Below are positions 57,012 through 64,000 of a stretch of 64,000 bases of DNA, piece after piece (positions within the stretch are counted from its first letter, which is position 1; each line of letters starts with the position of its first letter). The stretch lies in the NCBI GenBank assembly GCA_965153455.1, contig OZ234495.1, positions 10,970,875-11,034,874 of the forward strand, given 5' to 3'. The stretch is from Sphagnum compactum. Taxonomy: Eukaryota; Bryophyta; Sphagnopsida; Sphagnales. The translations under genes and the position numbers were made by a program. The notes below the pieces were generated by a model. That model made no database searches and was not told the origin of the DNA. It worked only from the letters and a program-made list of their open reading frames with translations.

Positions 57012-57793
57012 GGACATCACCTTTCTTTTAGTGGGGCAAAGTGTCACATAAAATGTACCACATCAAGTTGCAAGTGAAATAAAGGCAAAAACTTCCAAGA
57101 AATTGTATCACGAGAATTTTGTATAAGTGCAAATAGGGTTGTCAAATGGCATTGGACAAATGGAACTATCTTGCGTAGGCCCAAATGGACTCCTACTTTG
57201 GGGTTAAGGAAACTTGGCCCCAAAAGAAGAGGCAAACAAGGTGAGCTTGCGGGGACATGCACATGCTTTAAGTGCATCCTAAAGAGTTGGTTGGTAGTGG
57301 CGGCCAACGCGGGAAATCATGAACTCGCTCGCGTACTTTAATCGTGTAATTTGGGACTTGGGTTTTGGCAAGACCCAAATGTTGTTTCTCATACCTTGAT
57401 AAGCAAACCTTTTAGTTAAGGCTTGGTTGTTGTGACCAAGGCGCGAGATTCGAAAAGGAGTCATGTCAAGTAGCTTAGGTTAAGAGTAGACTTGACTTGA
57501 GTTCCTCATGAGGGGAAGAATGGAAAAGTTCCTCCCAAATGAGGGGCTTCGTCAAATTAGGCTAGTTTAGTCCTCTTTTAACGAAGCATTAGAAGAGGGT
57601 TTTTTAGGAAACCTTCTTGGACTTGTCAAGAAAGTGTTGGAAACTTAGGGACGCCTAAGTTAGTTTGAGACAAGGTCCAAGCCGCAAAAGTCGGCAAAAG
57701 ATGGCCAAGGATCCAAAAGAAAGCAATTGCAATTGTGAGAGAAAATTCTAAGTGTCAATGAAGACATTGACTTTTTCTTTTACTGGGGGAGAG
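57012..57793 (+). other. Chromovirus 3' noncoding region with polypurine tract
   Basis: No coding homology. The purine run ACTGGGGGAGAG just before 57,794 is the plus-strand priming site expected next to a 3' LTR. Confidence 0.75.
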
Positions 57794-58615
57794 TGTCGCA
57801 ACCCCACTTTGGGGCAAGTGTGAGGATGAAACTCACACTCCCAAAAGTGGGAACTTGGAGTCCTTCGGGACTTCCAAAAATTCAGAGCTTGATTGTAGGG
57901 TTCAAAACACGTCACATTGAGGTGTCCATTATACTTTTGAAAAGGTCTTGAAGTGTAGATGTCGAAAATGGTCTCGCATGGGCCATTTGAACATCTACAG
58001 CACAAATTATGGTCGAAAAAAGGGCCGAGAGTCAAACTGGCAATTTGACTCCTAACCACTAAAAGTCGGGAATCGACCCGATTCCGGTGCGTGCAGATGG
58101 AGTGCGACACACCATTGAAAATCTCTTGAGGAGAACTACACGATTGCTTCAGACCTCATCCCAATCGGAGGTCTGAGCTAGGAGCTATGAGCTTCCAAAG
58201 TCCCGGGAGTCCAAACCGGGACAGTTTTGAGACTCCTCCTTGGGAGTCCTGGGACAAAAAGTCATTCGAATGCGGGTGCCGCGGGCAAACGCAGAGAATA
58301 CAATATGGGGGAAGGTGGTGGCTTCCCCCGAGTCCGGGCCGTGGTGAGTCTTGTGAGTCTAGAGTTGCCCGTGGCTTGTCCTAGCACCAAGGGTGCTCCA
58401 GAAAGTGAACTAACCAACTTGTTGGTTGGTTTTGATGCAGGTTCGAGTAAGTAAGTAAGCGTGTCACTCTTCCTAGTCCTATCCCGAGGCTTCAGCACGC
58501 CCCTCTACCCCATTTAGTGCTGAAGGCTGGGAACGTGCCCCAAGTCCCTCACTTTTCCGCAACTTGAGAAAGTTAGCCCCATCTTGGGACTAATTAGGGA
58601 CTTAGGAGCGCGTCA
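57794..58615 (+). repeat. 3' LTR of the chromovirus
   Basis: Starts TGTCGCAACCCCACTTTGG after the polypurine tract and ends TTAGGAGCGCGTCA. Collinear with the 5' LTR. Confidence 0.9.
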
Positions 58616-59375
58616 AATGTGATTTTGGTTTTTGTTGGCATTTCATTACTTATTCATATGTTTTTAGCCTACTACAACAATGCGATTTGTTGATTTTTAA
58701 ATGAAGTGTTCAACTTGTAAGAGTTTATGTTTTTATAATTGTAATTCACATACCCTTCATGCACCGAATTCAATGGTTTTTGTTTTTAGCTTTCGCATAA
58801 GTGGGTATTTTTTGTGTCTACCATTGTCTCCCTTGTCAACATATTGAAATTCACCCTTTGTTTGGAGAAATGAACATGGTGTGTGTTTGACAAGGTGTAA
58901 CCAAGCTTGCATGTTTAGAAGGCACACCTCAAATGTTGACCAAATAACAATGTTATAAGAAAAGGATTTCCCAAAGTGATTGGATTTGGGCGTTGCATTG
59001 CATACAAGAAAGAGGAAACTATGTTGGCAACAGGCCAAAACATATTGAAGTAAAGGGAAAAATAAATGATATGTTTTACACCAAGGATTGTAGTCAATCC
59101 TAAAGAGATGCTTGTTGCCTCAATACATCTTCTATGGTGCATGCTTACACCTTTGTGGTTAGGGTTTATTATTGTCCTTCTTTTGTCTCTTGGTTTTTTG
59201 TAACATGGTTACATTTAAATATGTCTTTGTCAATGTCTTAAAACACTTTAAATATATATACACAAAGCTATGTTGTCGAGTTATGTATATACACATTTCA
59301 TTTGTTGTTATAGATAATTGTGTGTTAAGTATGTTGCATTGAAAATAAATCATTGTCTTTGTAGTGCAAAGTGAC
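58616..59375. other. AT-rich intergenic DNA, nothing recognised
   Basis: The target flank of the chromovirus. Small minus-strand frames (58,757-59,038 and 58,915-59,142) carry no recognisable domain. Confidence 0.45.
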
Positions 59376-60290
59376 ACCGAGTCCATGTTTATTATTGGAT
59401 TGGTTTGTGGTTTGATGCTTAAATTGAAATGAGAAGCATTCTCTTGAATGAATGAAGGGGTAATCATTAATAACCTTCCATACATCAGACCAAATGAAAA
59501 CAAATTTGGCACTTAGTGTCAATGTTTTTTTAAGGAATTTTTGTTTGTAGCCAAAGTGGTGATCATCCATACAAAGACGTAGAAAAAAAAAGTACAATCA
59601 TCTTTAGGAATATTTTGTCAAATTTGGCTATGTACATATTGTTAATCATCCTTTTATTTTTAGTTACAAAATGAAAACCAAATATAAAAATGTGACAATT
59701 TTCACAATTTTTTCTGAACTATAGCAATTGAAAAACCTCCAAAATCATTTCATTTCTGAATTTTGAATTTAACTTTATGGCAAACTTTCACCAATAAAAA
59801 AATGCTGGCTAGCATATGTGACAAATGAAACTTGAACACTAATTGATTGATTGGTTTGCAGATTGATGCAAGAATTAGAATGAGAAGCCTTCTCTTAGAT
59901 GAATAAATAATAACCTTTCATAGACCAGCTCAAACGATGACCAATCAGGTGTGACTAGCACATGTGATGATGGAGGCTTAAAACTTCACTCACGGATTAT
60001 TTACGAATTGATGCATGAATCACAATGGGAAGCCTTCTCTTGGATGAATGAACGTGGAATAACTTTCATAGACGATATCGTATGACAGAGAGATTAGGTG
60101 TCCAGTTAGCGTATTTGATGATGATGGTTTTAAAAACTCATCGATTGATTGGTTTGTGGATTGATACATGAACTAATACTGGATGGTTCTCCTGGATGGA
60201 TGAACGAATAATAACCCTTCACAGATGAGACCGAATCATGACCGACTGGAGCTGGGCTATATCATATGTGATGATGTCACAGCCTTTCAT
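59376..60290. repeat. Diverged ~145-150-bp repeats upstream of the CPL gene
   Basis: A unit with 'attgattggtttgtgga', 'ttgatgcatgaa', 'gagaagccttctcttgg', 'atgaatgaacgaataataac' and 'gtgatgatgg' recurs near 59,390, 59,845, 59,990 and 60,135. The last three are adjacent. The first is separated by about 300 unrelated bases. The repeats end about 1 kb before the CPL start codon. Confidence 0.6.
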
Positions 60291-61367
60291 TAGTTACCTT
60301 CACTGTGTGTCTCTCCAGAGTACTTCGGTTGTTTGGCGCCAGCAGAAAACCCTAGCTAACTTAGGGCAAACCCATGCTCTCTCACTTATGGCGGCTTTCT
60401 TGACGAAATTGTAAGTAGCACGCGATCACCAGAGCGCAGCATCTGTCGACGAGAACCCCCTTTGAGATCGCCTGCTAACATCATTCACCTAGACTAAGAG
60501 TAACTTCGATGGAACAGTTTTAAGAATGTGTGTTGTTGAGCTCGACCTTGCTGCTGCTAACTCTCTCTCTCTCTCTCTCTCTCTCTTAAACTTTCAGCTT
60601 GTGGTTTCCTTTTTGTCTCCATCACCCACATCCCCTTGATCCAAGAGGGAGGTATCTTTACAGTCCCGGTATAGCTGCTCTCTTGAGTTTGATTGCAGTT
60701 CTATTTTGTCTCTGTGAAGCAAATAGGGTGTGGTTTCTCTGCGAGTTTGAGGTTTGATACTGATGGAGAAACCTAGAATGAGGATGATGGGCTTGTACAA
60801 GTAGGGGAGGTAGAAGAAGAAGAAGAAGAAGGGTTTGTCATGTTAAAAAGACTCCTGGCTTGAATCCGACCGTTTGAGGTTGGAAACTCTTAAACTTGGA
60901 AAACAGTGGGAAAGAGACAGTAAAGACGATGAGTGAGTACGAGGAGGTTCGAGTCTGACCCTAAGTTGTGTGTAGCAGGAAGATACCCTATTCCACGGAG
61001 ACGGGCTACTGACCAGTGTAGTAGTGCCCAGACGCTGCAACCTTTGTAGCCAGCCAAGCTTTTTCTTTGGTTGTTGAGGTCCAGGAGAAGGAGGAGATAG
61101 ATATACATGTGCAGGTGGGAACGTCAGATGGGAGAAGCAGCAGGGAGGAAACCTGGAGCAAACCTCCATATGTAAGGCGAAGCAAAACCATTGAAGAAAC
61201 GCTGTATCATCGTAGAACCTGGGAGAATCGCAGCAAGGATCTCTAAACCCTAAGAAGCCGAGAACCAAAGCTTTGAGAAAAGAAAGCTGGAACGGCATCG
61301 AGGATGCAATGGGAATAGTGGGCAATCGATCTGCCCAACTTACTACTCCCCGACATTGCATCCAGCT
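60291..61367 (+). promoter_or_regulatory. Promoter and 5' leader region of the CPL gene
   Basis: The composition turns GC-richer here. A (CT)13 run lies at 60,561-60,586 and a GAA-type run at about 60,812-60,831, both common in plant 5' leaders. A 209-codon minus-strand frame (60,843-61,472) overlaps the start codon but has no domain and is probably chance. The transcription start and any leader intron are not visible. Confidence 0.4.
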
Positions 61368-64000
61368 ATGGATATGATTAGCGATCGCTTCGTGACGTGC
61401 CTGTTTGATGCCAGCGACTCTTATGGTGAAGTTGTGCTCACTCCTCAGACTGCAGACGCATATTTGAGCCATGCCTTCGGCAAAGAAATTCGGTTTCTTT
61501 CTTTCTCCGCCTCCAGTGACCGCTGCTCACCTCTTCTCGTGCTTCATACCATAGGCTCGGGGGTCTTGTTCAAGCTGGCTCCCTCTCAACGGCAGCTCGC
61601 CACTGATACTCGGCGTCTTAACAGCCTGCATTCTTCCTGCCTCACGGAATCGAAGACGGCAGTGGTCCCGTTAGAAGGTGGTGTCGAGATTCACTTGGTG
61701 GCGATGCCCGTGGCGCAGACACAGCTTGAGAATGGCGGGGCAAATGCTTGCTTCTGGGGATTCCTTGTTGAGGAAGCTATGTACGCCTCTTGCCTTCCGT
61801 TGCTCAATCTCCGCTGTCTGGCCATGGTGCTGGACTTAGATGAAACGCTCATTGTTGCCAATACAATGAAGACGTTTGATGATCGGATTGACGCTCTTAC
61901 CCGACGCCTGCAGGCGGGACGAGACGACTCAGGTCAGCTGTTGGCTTCGCTGAAACGGTTCCAAGAAGACAAAGCAATTCTGGAGCAATATTACAAGACG
62001 GACCAGGTGTTCAACACTGGGAAGCTGTACAAGGCGCAGTCGGAGGTTGTTGCTCCTGTGGTTGAGGGAGGGATGCAAATCACTCGCCCTATTATTCGTC
62101 TTCCTGAGCACAACCTCATCCTTACTCGAATCAACCCTACTGTGCGCGACACAAGTGTGCTAGTTCGGTTGCGCCCTGCTTGGGATGATCTGCGGAACTA
62201 TTTGATGGCAAAAAAAGGGCGCAGACGATTTGAAGTCTTCATCTGCACCATGTCAGAGAGGGATTACGCCCTTGAGATGTGGCGGTTGCTTGATCCAGAT
62301 GCACGGCTAATCAATTCTGTTGAGCTCAATGAACGTGTGAACTGTGTCAAATCTGATGCCAAGAAATCGCTGAAGCAAGTGTTTCCCCGTCACTTCTGTC
62401 ATCCCAAGATGGCTATGGTGATTGACGACCGTTTAGCTGTTTGGGAGAAGCCTGACCAACCTCGTGTGCATCAAGTGCAAGCCTTCCAGCCATACACAAC
62501 TGATCCAATCATGGAAACTATCTGTGATCCACCACCACTTTGCATTGCAAGGAACATAGCTTGTAATGTGCGAGCTGGTTTTTTCAAGGACCTTGATGAA
62601 ATTCTGACACATCAGATGGCAGATATTCGATTTGATACTGATGTCATAACTTTACCGAATGCCCCTGATGTTTGCAACTACATGCTGCCTGAGAGTGTTA
62701 TGTTGGATGAAGTGGTCCCAGGGTTTGGCACGATCAGTGCAAAAAGATGTGCCAATGATGGTGTGGCTGCTCTGGAACTAGCTCAGTTGAAGATGAAACA
62801 GCAGGAGACAAATGGGCTGGCCTGTGGGCAACCCTATGATGAAGACTTGAGGTCACCATTACAGCTGCCCACAAAAGGGGCTTCTCTTGTCCCAGCATCC
62901 CTTACAAGCTGGCCTTCCTTGGACCCTCAGGACATTATGCAACATGATGGGGAGACTTCATCTTACTCAAAACCTGGAGATGATGCACTGTACTCATTTC
63001 ACCCCACGTTTCAAAGGCCTTTGGCTAGTACCATCATCCAAGGATCTGTGGCTCGGGAGGAGGGAGAGGTTCCAGAAACTGACATTGACCCTGACACTCG
63101 TCGTCGGCTGCTGATTTTGCAACATGGGCAAGACAATCTCCAGAAGCATCGACCCCAAGAAGAGATGTTTTTTGAGGAGAACAGACCAGGCCCTGATGCA
63201 TCTGTTTTCTCTGATGATGAAGATGTAGGACGTCCTATCCAAGTTAACCCTCCAAGGGAACACTCATTTCATGCCTCCTTACTAGGAGCAAATGCTAACA
63301 ATGCTGTCAGTACTCTGCATGAATTTGGGCAGAAGGTGAATGCGATGGTTCAGTATCGAACAAAGTTAAGAACTTCTTCACAACTAGGTTTCAATGTGGA
63401 GATCATGTTTAATGGGGAGAAAGTTGGAGAGGGCACAGGCGGAACCAAGAAGGAAGCAAACACCATGGCTGCAAAAGATGCGCTTAATTTTCTAGCCAAT
63501 GAAAGCACAAATGGGCGTCGAGTAGAACCCTTGAGCAATTCATACTCTGGACCTGGAGATTATGGCCAGCCTCTCCATGGGAGGAGCCTTAGAGATCCTC
63601 GCTTGCGTGTTGGTCTTGAACCAGTAGCGATGGATGATGACACGCGGTCTGTTGCTAGTACTTCTGGTCATGTCCGGTTAGGGGACAATCGGTCTGATGC
63701 GGATGATCAGACATTCAATGTGGTTTCTGCTTTGAAAGAACTATGTACAACTGAGGGCATCAATGTACAGTTTAGGGCTATGCCATCAAGTGGGCTTGGA
63801 AATCACCAGGCCTTCCACTGTCACGTGGATGTTGCAGGACGCACATTAGGAAAGGGTAGTGGGGTCACCTGGGAGGCAGCAAAGCATCAGGCTGCAGAGG
63901 AGGCATTAGGACTGTTGCAAACATCAGTACGGTTTCGGAAGGCAGGCATTGGCCCTAAGTCACCACGAAGGCAAGCACACAAGCGATTGAGAGGGGGTGA
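61368..64000 (+). CDS. RNA polymerase II CTD phosphatase, CPL1/CPL2-like (3' end beyond window)
   Basis: The ATG at 61,368 opens 877 codons without a stop and the frame is still open at the window end. Family members are roughly 800-1,000 residues. Residues 156-160 (DLDET) are the D-x-D-x-T site of FCP/SCP phosphatases, with 'MVIDDRLAVWEK' near 351 as the second acidic motif. 'HEFGQKVNAMVQYRT' to 'MAAKDALNFL' (about 651-720) and 'VVSALKELCTTEG' to 'KHQAAEEALGLL' (about 785-850) are two dsRNA-binding domains, the layout of plant CPL1 and CPL2. These nuclear enzymes dephosphorylate the polymerase II CTD (Ser5) and affect stress transcription and microRNA processing. The basic tail 'KRLRGG' fits the C-terminal nuclear-localisation region. 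No GT-AG intron interrupts the frame, and no damage is visible. CPL1 versus CPL2 is not decided. Confidence 0.92.
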   Translation, partial: MDMISDRFVTCLFDASDSYGEVVLTPQTADAYLSHAFGKEIRFLSFSASSDRCSPLLVLHTIGSGVLFKLAPSQRQLATDTRRLNSLHSSCLTESKTAVVPLEGGVEIHLVAMPVAQTQLENGGANACFWGFLVEEAMYASCLPLLNLRCLAMVLDLDETLIVANTMKTFDDRIDALTRRLQAGRDDSGQLLASLKRFQEDKAILEQYYKTDQVFNTGKLYKAQSEVVAPVVEGGMQITRPIIRLPEHNLILTRINPTVRDTSVLVRLRPAWDDLRNYLMAKKGRRRFEVFICTMSERDYALEMWRLLDPDARLINSVELNERVNCVKSDAKKSLKQVFPRHFCHPKMAMVIDDRLAVWEKPDQPRVHQVQAFQPYTTDPIMETICDPPPLCIARNIACNVRAGFFKDLDEILTHQMADIRFDTDVITLPNAPDVCNYMLPESVMLDEVVPGFGTISAKRCANDGVAALELAQLKMKQQETNGLACGQPYDEDLRSPLQLPTKGASLVPASLTSWPSLDPQDIMQHDGETSSYSKPGDDALYSFHPTFQRPLASTIIQGSVAREEGEVPETDIDPDTRRRLLILQHGQDNLQKHRPQEEMFFEENRPGPDASVFSDDEDVGRPIQVNPPREHSFHASLLGANANNAVSTLHEFGQKVNAMVQYRTKLRTSSQLGFNVEIMFNGEKVGEGTGGTKKEANTMAAKDALNFLANESTNGRRVEPLSNSYSGPGDYGQPLHGRSLRDPRLRVGLEPVAMDDDTRSVASTSGHVRLGDNRSDADDQTFNVVSALKELCTTEGINVQFRAMPSSGLGNHQAFHCHVDVAGRTLGKGSGVTWEAAKHQAAEEALGLLQTSVRFRKAGIGPKSPRRQAHKRLRGG

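Larger units (their letters stand above)
51882..58615 (+). mobile_element. Ty3/gypsy chromovirus, full outline but defective
   Basis: Two LTRs of 813 and 822 bp, starting TGTCGCAACC and ending GCGC[A/G]TCA, bracket gag, protease, RNase H, integrase and a C-terminal chromodomain in the order of plant chromoviruses. The flanks are AAATG and AATGT. AATG is shared, and one T lost at the 5' junction would restore a 5-bp target duplication. The LTRs look about 95% alike by eye. Gag is split by an inverted solo LTR, the reverse transcriptase is deleted and several stops are present, so it cannot move on its own. Chromodomains guide integration to marked chromatin in this family. Confidence 0.9.

Noticed and set aside
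60843-61472. 209-codon minus-strand open frame
   Set aside because: It overlaps the CPL leader and start codon, is Ser/Leu-rich without a domain, and is best explained by base composition.

Overview
The window is nuclear DNA of a land plant with a large, transposon-rich genome. Evidence: spliced plant genes (a U-box/armadillo E3 ligase, a RabA GTPase exon, plasma-membrane H+-ATPase exons), a plant-type CPL1/2 RNA polymerase II CTD phosphatase with two dsRNA-binding domains, and decayed plant transposons of the CACTA, SWIM-transposase, Ty1/copia and Ty3/gypsy chromovirus types. A non-flowering plant (fern, lycophyte or bryophyte) is my guess from the transposase types and gene structures, but the sequence does not prove it. 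There are no bacterial operons, CRISPR arrays or convincing tRNA/rRNA genes.

Layout. 1-3.5 kb: AT-rich repeats, including a six-copy degenerate array and a possible SINE head. 3.6-9.35 kb: a decayed CACTA (En/Spm) TNP2 transposase on the minus strand. It carries a 153-bp CACTA-type MITE with a CAT target duplication and a larger 'CACTAGTAG' insert near 5.4-6.9 kb. 11.9-13.0 kb: a possible short CACTA derivative. 13.4-16.5 kb: a decayed SWIM-type transposase (minus). 19.1-22.9 kb: a GC-rich gene island with an intact two-exon PUB (CMPG1-like) gene on the plus strand. 23.6-36.9 kb: a second SWIM-transposase family (copy A, minus), split by a 3,538-bp non-autonomous CACTA element with an AAT target duplication and bounded by similar, facing terminal modules. 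37.1-38.5 kb: gypsy gag/protease remnant (minus). 39.4-41.7 kb: copia gag/integrase remnant with a primer-binding site (minus). 42.1-45.1 kb: an island of gene fragments in mixed orientation (XYPPX proline-rich segment, H+-ATPase exons on both strands around an inverted repeat, and the first exon of a RABA5-like GTPase). 47.1-49.4 kb: SWIM transposase copy B (plus). 51.9-58.6 kb: a chromovirus with both LTRs, a primer-binding site and a chromodomain, but without its reverse transcriptase and with an inverted solo LTR (target duplication CGGGA) in gag. 59.4-60.3 kb: diverged ~150-bp repeats. 61.37 kb to the window end: a CPL1/CPL2-like phosphatase open for 877 codons without an intron and still open at the edge.

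Only the PUB gene and the CPL gene look functional. The first would ubiquitinate target proteins; the second would dephosphorylate the polymerase II CTD and act in RNA processing. They are not an operon and nothing shows that they work together. The rest is a layered record of insertions: nested elements, target duplications and captured or broken host gene pieces.
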